Positions 57,028-64,000 of a stretch of 64,000 nt of DNA are shown in pieces. Position 1 is the first letter of the stretch, and each line of letters starts with the position of its first letter. This stretch comes from CALMEC01 sp031366605 (GTDB lineage: Bacteria; Actinomycetota; Thermoleophilia; Miltoncostaeales; Miltoncostaeaceae). The notes under the pieces are model-generated. The model ran no database searches and was not told the origin of the DNA. It saw only the letters and a list, made by a program, of their open reading frames with translations. Where the stretch lies: contig JANLOO010000035.1 in assembly GCA_031366605.1 (NCBI GenBank), forward strand, positions 20,806 through 84,805, written 5' to 3'. A program made the translations under genes and the position numbers.

Positions 57028-58365
57028 TCAGCTGTCGGGTGCGAGGTTGCCGAACTTGGCGTACCGGTCCATGAATGCCAGCTTGACGCGCCCGGTCGGG
57101 CCGTTGCGGTGCTTGGAGATGTCCAGGTCCGTCAAACCCTTGTCCTCGGTGTCCTTGTTGTAATACTCGTCGCGGTAGAGCATCAGGACCAGGTCCGCGT
57201 CCTGCTCGATGGCACCGGATTCGCGCAGGTCCGACAGCAGCGGGTGTTTGTCCGGACGTGAGTCGGGGGACCGGTTGAGCTGCGACACCACGATCAGCGG
57301 AACGTCCAGGTCACGGGCCATCAGCTTGAGGCCTCGCGAGATCGTCGAGATCTCCTGCACCCGGTTCTCGTCGCGCCGACCGCGACCCGGGGCGCCTTCC
57401 ATCAGCTGGATGTAGTCGACGATGACCAGGTCCAACCCGTGGCGGCTCTTGAGCCTGCGTGCCTTGGTGCGCATCTCGGTGACGGTCACGCCTTCGGAGT
57501 CGTCGATGAAGAGTTTTGCCTTGGCCAAGCGGTCGGCGGCCTGACCGATGCGCGGCCAGTCGTCCTGCGAGAGTCGCCCGGTGCGCAGGCGGCTGCCGTC
57601 CACCATCGCCACTGAGGACAACATGCGACCGACGATCTCGTCCGCCGACATTTCGATGCTGAAGATCGCGACGGTCTTGCCGTCATCGATTGCCGCGTTT
57701 GCCGCCATGCCCAGCGCCAGCGCGGTCTTGCCCATGCTCGGCCGTGCGGCGACGACAACGAGGTTGGCCGGACGCAGACCGCCGGTCATCTTGTCCAGGT
57801 CGGCGTAGCCCGTTGCGAGTCCGGTGATCTCGACGCCGCGTTCGGATGCGGCGATGAGTCGGTCCAGGTTGTCTTTGACGAGTTGCTCGGCGCCGATGAA
57901 GTCCCCGCGCACCGACGCCTGCGAGAGCCCGTAGACGAGGTCCTCGGCCTGCTGCACCATCTCGTCCGTCTCGCCGGTGCGCCCCGCGACGATGCCCTCG
58001 ATCTCCTGGCTGATGCGCAGCAGGCGGCGTTGGGTCGCCGTGTCGTGGACGATCTCGCCGTAGGTGCGGTAGCTCGCGGCGATGTACGGCGTCTCGACCA
58101 GGTCCAGGACCCCGCCCTTGCCGCCTGCGGTCTCGAGCGTTCCCGACTTGGTCAGTTGCTCGATGACGGTCAGGGGTTCAATCGGCTGCCCCGAGTTGAG
58201 CAGATCCAGCATCGCCTCGAAGATCAGCCGGTGGTTCTCCCGGTAGAAATCATCGACGTCGACGATGCTGAGCGCCTCGGCCAAGTTGCCGGACGCGTCC
58301 ATGAGCGCGCCCAGCAGGTGCTGCTCAGCCTCAAGGTTTTGGGGTGCGGCGACGCGCTCGGCCAT
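57028..58365 (-). CDS. dnaB: Replicative DNA helicase
   Basis: Hexameric helicase of the replication fork, 445 residues. N-terminal domain: PQNLEAEQHLLGALMDASGNL. RecA-like core: Walker A ARPSMGKTALAL, LFIDDSEGVTVTEMRTKARRL, Walker B VIVDYIQLM and the arginine-finger region DLRESGAIEQDADLVLMLYRDEYYN. I see no intein. It follows rplI after 38 bases. Confidence 0.97.
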   Translation of the reverse strand: MAERVAAPQNLEAEQHLLGALMDASGNLAEALSIVDVDDFYRENHRLIFEAMLDLLNSGQPIEPLTVIEQLTKSGTLETAGGKGGVLDLVETPYIAASYRTYGEIVHDTATQRRLLRISQEIEGIVAGRTGETDEMVQQAEDLVYGLSQASVRGDFIGAEQLVKDNLDRLIAASERGVEITGLATGYADLDKMTGGLRPANLVVVAARPSMGKTALALGMAANAAIDDGKTVAIFSIEMSADEIVGRMLSSVAMVDGSRLRTGRLSQDDWPRIGQAADRLAKAKLFIDDSEGVTVTEMRTKARRLKSRHGLDLVIVDYIQLMEGAPGRGRRDENRVQEISTISRGLKLMARDLDVPLIVVSQLNRSPDSRPDKHPLLSDLRESGAIEQDADLVLMLYRDEYYNKDTEDKGLTDLDISKHRNGPTGRVKLAFMDRYAKFGNLAPDS

Positions 58366-58403
58366 CGCGCTGCCGCGGGGTCGTTCCGGGGCGCGGGTCT
58401 CGC

Positions 58404-58865
58404 TCAGGACTCGCCGTCGAGCAACGGGCTGACGATCGTCTTGACTTCGGCCACGACACCCGAGACCACCTGGACCGGGATGGTGTACGTGCCGGTCTGC
58501 CTGATCGGGGGATCGATCGTGATGTCGTGCCGATCGATCTCGATCTGACGGGCATCGCGTATGGCGTCCGAGATGTCCTGCGAGGTGATCGAGCCGAACA
58601 GACGGCCGTCACCGCCGGCCTTGGCCTTGAGCGTCAGGATCGTCCGGTTGAGCAGGTCCGCGATCTGCTCCGCCTCAGCCGCGCGCTTGGCGATGGCCGC
58701 CCGGTCGGCCTCCATGCGCCGCTCGACCTCGGCGATACGTGATGCGGTCGCGAGCTCAGCGAGCTTGCGAGGCAGCAAGTAGTTGCGCAGGTAGCCGCGC
58801 GTGACGTTGACGACGTTGCCGGCCTTGCCGAGCCCGTCCACCTCTTGAAGAAGAATCGCCTGCAT
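58404..58865 (-). CDS. rplI: Ribosomal protein bL9
   Basis: 50S protein of 153 residues: N-terminal domain MQAILLQEVDGLGKAGNVVNVTRGYLRNYLLP, a long helix, and C-terminal domain with DGRLFGSITSQDISDAI. It lies 18 bases after ssb; rpsR, normally between them, is missing here. Confidence 0.97.
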   Translation of the reverse strand: MQAILLQEVDGLGKAGNVVNVTRGYLRNYLLPRKLAELATASRIAEVERRMEADRAAIAKRAAEAEQIADLLNRTILTLKAKAGGDGRLFGSITSQDISDAIRDARQIEIDRHDITIDPPIRQTGTYTIPVQVVSGVVAEVKTIVSPLLDGES

Positions 58866-58883
58866 GAGTTCGGCCTCCGAGCC

Positions 58884-59351
58884 CTAGAACGGAATGTCGT
58901 CGTCCCCGCCGGCGGCGGGAGGGGACATGTCGCTTGTGTCGACCGGCAGGTCGCTGCCTGCGGGCGCGGACCACCCGGCGCCTCCGCCGCTCTCGCCACC
59001 ACCACCGCCGCCTTCGCCGCGGGAGTCGAGGAAGAAGATGTCGTTGGCGACGATTTCGGTGGACTGGCGCTTGGCACCGTCTTGGGCGGTCCACTCACGC
59101 CACGAAAGGCGGCCGTCGATACCGATGCGCCGACCCTTTGCAAGGTAGTTGCTGGCGGTCTCGGCCTGACGGCCGAAGACCACGACGTCGAAGTAGTTGG
59201 ACTTGTCGCCCCATCCACCGTTCTCGTCACGCGAGCGGCTGGAGACCGCCACACGCATGGAGCACACGGCGTCGCCGCCGGCGGTGTGGCGAAGCTCAGG
59301 GTCGCGCGTCAGGCGCCCGACAAGGGTGACGCGGTTCAGATCTGCTGGCAC
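58884..59351 (-). CDS. ssb: Single-stranded DNA-binding protein
   Basis: Protein of 155 residues. The OB fold spans 1-110 (LNRVTLVGRLTRDPELRHTAGG, NYFDVVVFGRQAETASNYLAKGRRIGIDGRL). A Gly/Ser-rich linker and the acidic tip DDDIPF, which binds partner proteins, follow. Confidence 0.97.
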   Translation of the reverse strand: MPADLNRVTLVGRLTRDPELRHTAGGDAVCSMRVAVSSRSRDENGGWGDKSNYFDVVVFGRQAETASNYLAKGRRIGIDGRLSWREWTAQDGAKRQSTEIVANDIFFLDSRGEGGGGGGESGGGAGWSAPAGSDLPVDTSDMSPPAAGGDDDIPF

Positions 59352-59372
59352 AGCTCGCTCCTTCTCAGTGGG

Positions 59373-59774
59373 CTAACGGGGGCGGCGGCGCTGTGGACGT
59401 GGTGCACGCGGGAACGGGGACTCGCCTTCGGTCCGGTCATCGGTCGGAGGCGGGGCACCCTTCTCTTTTTGGATCGCCGCCTGCGCTTTGTTCAGACGAA
59501 TCGTCTGGGAGCGCAACACGACGTCCTTGTTGATGGAGAGCACACGCTCGATCTCGGTCAGTACCGAGCCCGGGGCGTCGCAGGTCATCACCATGTAGCG
59601 GCCAGTCGCCTGACCACCCATCGGGAACGAGATACGCCGCTCCCCCCAGTCGTCGAGGTTCGCCACCGCGCCGTCGGATCCGACGACGAGTTGACGGACA
59701 CGATCCACAATGTCGTCCTGGCGTTCGCCACCGACTTCGGGGTTCAAGATGAGCATGATCTCGTACGGATTGAT
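59373..59774 (-). CDS. rpsF: Ribosomal protein bS6, apparent AUC start
   Basis: 30S protein of 133 residues. NPYEIMLILNPEVGGERQDDI, GERRISFPMGGQATGRYMVM and LRSQTIRLNK match bS6; a Pro/Arg tail follows. No ATG, GTG or TTG stands at the expected N-terminus. GGAGG lies six bases before ATC 59774, which would begin (M)NPYEIMLIL, the normal family start. The nearest upstream ATG (59909) would add 45 unrelated residues, and the next internal ATG would delete the first strand. The gene begins the ssb-rplI-dnaB-purA run. Confidence 0.93.
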   Translation of the reverse strand: MNPYEIMLILNPEVGGERQDDIVDRVRQLVVGSDGAVANLDDWGERRISFPMGGQATGRYMVMTCDAPGSVLTEIERVLSINKDVVLRSQTIRLNKAQAAIQKEKGAPPPTDDRTEGESPFPRAPRPQRRRPR

Positions 59775-59975
59775 GCGAGGCCTCCAAGGCTTTTCGACAA
59801 ACGATCGGGCGCTTTTGCCCTCCGCGCAGACATCGGTTTCCCGGTGTGAGCAGGCGCGACAATATACCAGCCATATGTCACATGTCTCACTCGCAATGTG
59901 CCAATCCAAACCGATTGTGTGTCATCTGTCGGCACACAGCACTACCATGGACCGTGATCGCCGAAGGAGGCCTCC

Positions 59976-60272
59976 GTGTTCAAGGGCATCGCCCGTTTTC
60001 TCGTCGCCACAGCTGCCGGCGCCGGCCTAGGAGCCGGGGCTGCGCTTGCACGGCGGCATCTGCATGGCGCGCACGCGTCGTCGGCGCCTGCGGCGTGGAC
60101 ACCTGACGTGGCGTCGATGCCGTACGCACCGGAGCCGCAGGCGAGTCCGGCGGCCCCCGTGATCGAGCCCCAGCCGCGGCCGGCCGTCCCAATCGACGTC
60201 GCGGATCTGGACGCGGCCCGCGCGCGGCTCCGTCAGCGCGCTGCGGAGCTGCGCGCCGAGATGGAAGGGTGA
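59976..60272 (+). CDS. Small anchored hypothetical protein
   Basis: Protein of 98 residues beginning at GTG 59976 with AAGGAGG five bases upstream. It has a hydrophobic, Gly/Ala-rich membrane segment (FLVATAAGAGLGAGAALA) and then RRHLHGAH. A Pro/Ala-rich linker and a short charged coiled-coil (DLDAARARLRQRAAELRAEMEG) follow. No family recognised. The TGA overlaps the GTG of the phosphoesterase gene, so both are translationally coupled. Confidence 0.65.
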   Translation: MFKGIARFLVATAAGAGLGAGAALARRHLHGAHASSAPAAWTPDVASMPYAPEPQASPAAPVIEPQPRPAVPIDVADLDAARARLRQRAAELRAEMEG

Positions 60273-61108
60273 TCTCAGCGGGTTTCGCGCCACGCCGGGC
60301 TGGACTCATCGCCGGGGCTGCCGGCCTCCTGGCGGTCGCCTGCGCGTCACCTGGCGCGGCGATGCGCTTTGCCGTCAAGGGCGACTGGGGCGATGGCTCA
60401 CAGAACCAGGTCGCCGTCACCAAGCGGATGTGCGTCGAGTACGCCAAGACCCCGTTCGCGTTCACGCTGACCACCGGCGACAACTTCTACGACTCCGGGA
60501 CCGCCAGGCGGGAGTCGTTCCAGATTGCGGAGAAATGCCTGATCGATCTGGGCGTCCCGTACCGCGCGACGTGGGGAAACCACGATACCGGCGGAGTGTC
60601 CACGGGCGTCGTCCTCAAGACCCCGGCACGCTGGTACACGTTCGTCTCGGGTCCCATCAGGTTCGTCATGCTCGACGCCAACCAGCCGAGCAGCCAGTCG
60701 CAGCTGCGGTTTTTGAAGTCGACGCTGGCAGCCGAGACGGTCCGTCCGGTCATCGTCGCCTACCACCAGGGGACCCGGACCGCCGGCCTCCACGCGCCCC
60801 AGCTCGTCCAGCAGCGAGTGTGGGAGCCCTTGTTCGTCAAGTACAAGGTCAAGCTCGTCTTGCAGGGACACAACCACCTGTACGAGCGGATCAACCACAA
60901 GGGCCTCACGTACGTCACGACCGGGGGCGGCGGCTACAGCGCGCTCTACCCGTGCTCACGCGCGACGGCGGGGTTGGTGTTGTGCAAGCCGATCCACCAC
61001 TTCTTGATGGTCGAGGCGACTCCCACCAAGCTCGGCGTCCGGGCGATCGGTGTGAACGGCGCGATCATCGACCGCTTTCGGATCACCCTGACGCCTCCGG
61101 TGCGCTGA
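60269..61108 (+). CDS. Secreted purple-acid-phosphatase-like metallophosphoesterase
   Basis: Exported protein of 279 residues with a signal peptide (AGLIAGAAGLLAVACASPGAA; the Cys may be lipidated). Calcineurin-type motifs are in order: GDWGDG, GDNFYDSG, GNHDTGG, a central VIVAYHQG and GHNHLYERI. This matches bacterial acid phosphatase-type phosphoesterases acting outside the membrane. The start GTG 60269 overlaps the preceding stop as GTGA. The last 26 bases overlap the convergent gene. Confidence 0.88.
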   Translation: MISAGFAPRRAGLIAGAAGLLAVACASPGAAMRFAVKGDWGDGSQNQVAVTKRMCVEYAKTPFAFTLTTGDNFYDSGTARRESFQIAEKCLIDLGVPYRATWGNHDTGGVSTGVVLKTPARWYTFVSGPIRFVMLDANQPSSQSQLRFLKSTLAAETVRPVIVAYHQGTRTAGLHAPQLVQQRVWEPLFVKYKVKLVLQGHNHLYERINHKGLTYVTTGGGGYSALYPCSRATAGLVLCKPIHHFLMVEATPTKLGVRAIGVNGAIIDRFRITLTPPVR

Positions 61109-63632
61109 CCGACGGATCGGGCAACGCGACGGTCGGGTCGTCCGGCGGGGGGCTCGGGGGGCCGTCGAGGTTGACGACGGTCAGGTCGCCCAGGTCGACG
61201 TCGGCGAGCGAGGCGGGGCACGGTGTGGCGACCACGTGTCGGGCAACACGCCGCCAGCGCTCATCGGTGAAGTACCCGGTGTGGTGTCCGGGGCCCAGGC
61301 AGCGCTCCTGCCGGTTGGCCGGCCCGGTGTCATCGGGTGGGTTGGCGTTGCGCGGGTCGTAGTCGTCCGGCGCCACGATGTTTCGTCCGACGTAGTCACC
61401 CGCGCGGTAGACGTTGAGCCAACGTGCGATGGAGGGGCCGCCTGATGGCCACGCAATGAATTGGGTCGGGAACCGTCTGGCGTAGGTCTGGGTCGCCGGG
61501 CACCCGTAGGTCAGCAACGTGATCGTCGTCGGGATGGTCTCGGCCGCCGCGGGTGTCACGCGCGGCGTGCGGTCGCGGTCACCCAGCAGGGTTGCGAGGC
61601 TCAGGACGCTGCCCTGGCTGTGGGCCATGATCACCACATGGGCGTACCCGCGCGCGCGCAGGTGTGCGAGCACGGCTTGGTAGCGCGCGATCATCCGCAC
61701 CCGTGGCGCGACGATGGCCGGGTTGGAGACCCGCAAATAGGTGGTGATGTCGTAGATGACGTCCAGGACGAGGGCGAGCACCTTCAGGAATCCCCCGCCG
61801 AATTTGCCGATGAATCCGACGTTCTTGAGCCCCACACCGGCAACGGCCAGCACGGCGAGGATGTAGGCGAGCGGGAACGCGATGCCCGAGAACTTCTCCC
61901 GTCCGAACACCTCCAGATCGCCCGCTCCGGTCATCCAGAAGAGGATCGCCGCGACTGTCGTCAGGCAGACGAGCGGGACGATGACGACGGTGAAAAGCCA
62001 CGACCGACCCGATTCGGTCAACCCGCTGTCGAATGCGGCCCCTTGTTCGAGCGACATGTCGACCGAGCTCGCGTTCCGACGGCGGGCGCGAAACGACGAG
62101 ACGTACCCGGCGAAACGCCACGCGACGATCCCCAGCAGCACGGCGATGATGCACATCGCCAACCCGAGTGGCTGCACCGTGGCGCGAACGATGTCCGACC
62201 CCCAGTCGACCGTGGAGAGCGACGTAGTCGTGCAGTTGACGATGGGATCGATGAAGGTGGGGCCGGCGCAGTCGGGAAGTCCCTGCGGCCAGCTCTTGGC
62301 GTAGTCCGGGTAGATGCGCGCCGCTGCGGCGAATACCAGGAACATCGCCGACGTGGCGATCGCATAGAGGACCGGGCCGAGCATGACGGTCAGCATCACC
62401 GTGGCACTGAGCCTGCGTCGGTCGTTTCGTTCCGTCTCCCGCTCCTCGGCCCCGTCCGATTGGCAGCGGCCGAACCGAAGCCAGCACGCCAGGCCTGCGA
62501 TCGCCGAGCACAGGAGCAACATGACGAACCACGCCAGCCGGAACGAACCCATCGCGATGGCGGTCAGCGCGTTGGCGGCGCGGGCGGGCACCCCGCCGGT
62601 GCGCGGTGTGTTGAACATGGCGAGCAGGAGGGCGCCGACGGGGATCACGGCGTAGGCACCCTGGATGGCACGCCGCCCACGGCGGCGGTAGCTGTTGGAA
62701 TCCTCCTGCGGGCGGACTCCCTGCGAGGCCGCGTGCATTCCGATCGCCATGGTCACGAGGGCGACGGCGAAGAGGAAGGCGAGCTGCATGGGCAGGCTCG
62801 TCTGCGTTGTGAGCCCCAGCCAGAGGGCGCTCAACACCAGCCCGACGGCCAAAGCGGCCAGCGTCCAGAGATTGCGGGCTCCGCCACCGTCGTCCGCGCC
62901 ACCGGCGTACCCCCAGGGCCTGTCGACCCGGTCGAAGGTCCAGCCGCCGCTGAACGTCCGCCCGCCGATCCACCACCCTGCCCCGGCAAAGATCGGGGCC
63001 AGGACGATGATCAGGACCCAGCTGATGACCTCCGAGGGCTTTGCCAAGAGTTCGAGGTTGACGACGACGGCCAAGGCGGCCTGCGCGAGCACCAGTGGCG
63101 TGACGATGTACGCCAACCAGTACGACATCACCGTGAGCGCGCCCTTCAGGTACCGCGCGGGGCGCGACGGCAGGGGTGTGTTCTCGTCGTAGCGCCGGAC
63201 CGCTTCGAGACCGAGCGTCGCGACCTGCATCGTGATCGCGAACAGCAGATAGAACAGGCGCTGCACGGGCCCCTGCGCCCGCGACAGGTCGGCCCAGTGC
63301 ATCTCGTAGACGTCGACCGCGGGCGCCGCGTTGCCGGACGCGACGTGTGCGGTGGGAACGGGAAACGGCTCGCGCAGGTTGGGTGAGCCCACTCCAGTGC
63401 GAAGCGCGTTGTCGTCGCCGGTGTCCCCGGTGTCGGCTGATCCCACCAGGGTCACCTGGCCGCACTCGGCCTCAGTCTTCCACCGGCCCGACGGATCCTG
63501 GGCAAGGGCATCGACGATCGCGTCGCGTCCACCCCCCAGCGTGTCATCCCCAACGCCGGAGACGACGATGACGGCGACCGGAGCCACGGTTGAACTCACG
63601 GCCACATGATCGAGCTCGGCAACACCGGACAT
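61083..63632 (-). CDS. Large membrane protein with C-terminal alpha/beta-hydrolase-like part
   Basis: Protein of 849 residues. The N-terminus starts like a hydrolase strand (VAVIVVSGVGDDTLGGGRDAI). About ten membrane helices lie in residues ~130-600. The C-terminal part has a lipase elbow AHSQGS (HVVIMAHSQGSVLSLATLL), a later YRAGDYVG with a possible acid and a GHHTGYF with a possible His. Strand 1 of a hydrolase could therefore be split from its elbow by the inserted membrane domain. I know no named family. ATG 63632 has AAGGAG at a six-base distance, so I prefer it to ATG 63638. Confidence 0.7.
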   Translation of the reverse strand: MSGVAELDHVAVSSTVAPVAVIVVSGVGDDTLGGGRDAIVDALAQDPSGRWKTEAECGQVTLVGSADTGDTGDDNALRTGVGSPNLREPFPVPTAHVASGNAAPAVDVYEMHWADLSRAQGPVQRLFYLLFAITMQVATLGLEAVRRYDENTPLPSRPARYLKGALTVMSYWLAYIVTPLVLAQAALAVVVNLELLAKPSEVISWVLIIVLAPIFAGAGWWIGGRTFSGGWTFDRVDRPWGYAGGADDGGGARNLWTLAALAVGLVLSALWLGLTTQTSLPMQLAFLFAVALVTMAIGMHAASQGVRPQEDSNSYRRRGRRAIQGAYAVIPVGALLLAMFNTPRTGGVPARAANALTAIAMGSFRLAWFVMLLLCSAIAGLACWLRFGRCQSDGAEERETERNDRRRLSATVMLTVMLGPVLYAIATSAMFLVFAAAARIYPDYAKSWPQGLPDCAGPTFIDPIVNCTTTSLSTVDWGSDIVRATVQPLGLAMCIIAVLLGIVAWRFAGYVSSFRARRRNASSVDMSLEQGAAFDSGLTESGRSWLFTVVIVPLVCLTTVAAILFWMTGAGDLEVFGREKFSGIAFPLAYILAVLAVAGVGLKNVGFIGKFGGGFLKVLALVLDVIYDITTYLRVSNPAIVAPRVRMIARYQAVLAHLRARGYAHVVIMAHSQGSVLSLATLLGDRDRTPRVTPAAAETIPTTITLLTYGCPATQTYARRFPTQFIAWPSGGPSIARWLNVYRAGDYVGRNIVAPDDYDPRNANPPDDTGPANRQERCLGPGHHTGYFTDERWRRVARHVVATPCPASLADVDLGDLTVVNLDGPPSPPPDDPTVALPDPSVSAPEASG

Positions 63633-63716
63633 CCGCATCTCCTTCGTTGCGTACAGGAGCATACGACGACGAGGGTTGATACATCGCCGCGCAGTGGGAG
63701 CATCGCCGCCACCCGC

Positions 63717-63722
63717 TAGCCT
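63717..63722 (+). promoter_or_regulatory. -10 box TAGCCT before tRNA-Sec
   Basis: TAGCCT ends ten bases before the tRNA 5' end, a usual distance for a tRNA promoter. No clear -35 box is seen. Confidence 0.35.
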
Positions 63723-63732
63723 GAAGCCGCCT

Positions 63733-63825
63733 GGAGCGGCCGGGGCCTGGTGGCCCAACTCGTCTTCAAAACGAGCGGGGAGGGGTTCACCCCCGCCCGG
63801 TAGGTTCGATTCCTACGCCGCTCCG
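63733..63825 (+). tRNA. selC: tRNA-Sec (anticodon TCA)
   Basis: A 93-nt gene with an eight-pair acceptor stem (GGAGCGGC/GCCGCTCC) and a five-pair T stem (GTAGG-TTCGATT-CCTAC), giving the 8+5 pattern of bacterial tRNA-Sec. The D arm GGGCC-TGGT-GGCCC has a four-base loop. The anticodon arm CTCGT-CTTCAAA-ACGAG places TCA at 63766-63768. A long G/C-rich variable arm follows. The discriminator is G 63825 and CCA is not encoded. The cell should therefore have SelA, SelB, SelD and at least one selenoprotein, none recognised here. Confidence 0.93.
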
Positions 63826-63946
63826 TTTGTGCCTGTTTTGCAGGGGTAAATGGCTTAGATACTTCCCCCTGAAAAACGTTTGGGCGGTGGGCGGAGGGCA
63901 CCCGTTGGCGGATTGGCTGGGTTGTCGGTTCGAGCCGCCCCGGTTT

Positions 63947-64000
63947 TCATGCGAGGGCGGCGATTCGGTCCAGGTTGTGGCTCAGAACCCCGAGCCCGAC
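63947..64000 (-). mobile_element. 3' end of a transposase gene
   Basis: The last 17 codons before TGA read VGLGVLSHNLDRIAALA. This resembles the end of DDE transposases of IS1182/ISNCY/IS5-like elements, which often finish with a (V/L)LxHNLxRIAxL helix. The gene continues beyond the window. CAGGGG/CCCCTG at 63841-63871 is a weak inverted repeat between it and the tRNA. Confidence 0.55.

Noticed and set aside
61461..63386. A 641-codon open frame on the plus strand
   Set aside because: It is antisense to the membrane hydrolase-like gene and very rich in Arg, Asp, Gln and Gly.
63841..63871. Terminator or IS end after tRNA-Sec
   Set aside because: The stem has only six pairs with a long loop, so I cannot tell a terminator from an IS terminal repeat and do not list it as either.

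Overview
The window is about 70% GC, with a strong preference for G or C at third codon positions. It reads as the chromosome of an actinobacterium, probably of the class Thermoleophilia (Solirubrobacter/Conexibacter type). The reasons are an ATP-type pckA, an F420-type LLM oxidoreductase, several TANNNT boxes placed 4-8 nt before start codons (leaderless mRNAs), and many secreted beta-propeller and PKD proteins with basic C-terminal tails. This placement is inferred from gene content only.

Positions 1-13291 are the most unusual part. After the tail of an M23 peptidase there is a co-directional set of six exported or membrane genes: a propeller protein, a small anchored beta-domain protein, a 1754-residue membrane-anchored multicopper oxidase built from three two-cupredoxin units, a Vgb-like propeller protein, a small HELGH metalloprotein and a di-haem MauG/cytochrome-c-peroxidase-like protein. 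Two of the genes are preceded by a 109-nt leader that is 70% identical without gaps and can form alternative hairpins. I infer an undescribed cell-surface oxidation or electron-transfer system.

Positions 13304-35001 hold pckA, metH in a run with an S2P protease and a receiver-like protein, a DhaM-HPr-EI phosphotransferase fusion, an EamA transporter and an S9 peptidase facing each other across an imperfect palindromic control region, sbcDC, ald with an operator-like palindrome, a trypsin-like protease and a secreted PKD protein.

Positions 35167-47860 are a purine biosynthesis cluster on the minus strand, read as purD-purB then purC-S-Q-L-F-M-N-H. A small unknown gene and an RHH/PIN toxin-antitoxin pair on the plus strand interrupt it. 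Positions 47906-51623 carry three tandem low-complexity membrane-anchored proteins divergent from an OmpR-type two-component system. Next come an LLM oxidoreductase, metZ, a DUF1737 protein, an aldo/keto reductase and a DUF2269-like protein. Positions 55725-59774 are the rpsF-ssb-rplI-dnaB-purA block, without rpsR between ssb and rplI and with rpsF apparently starting at AUC. The right end has a phosphoesterase, a large membrane protein with a hydrolase-like C-terminus, a selenocysteine tRNA and the 3' end of a transposase gene.
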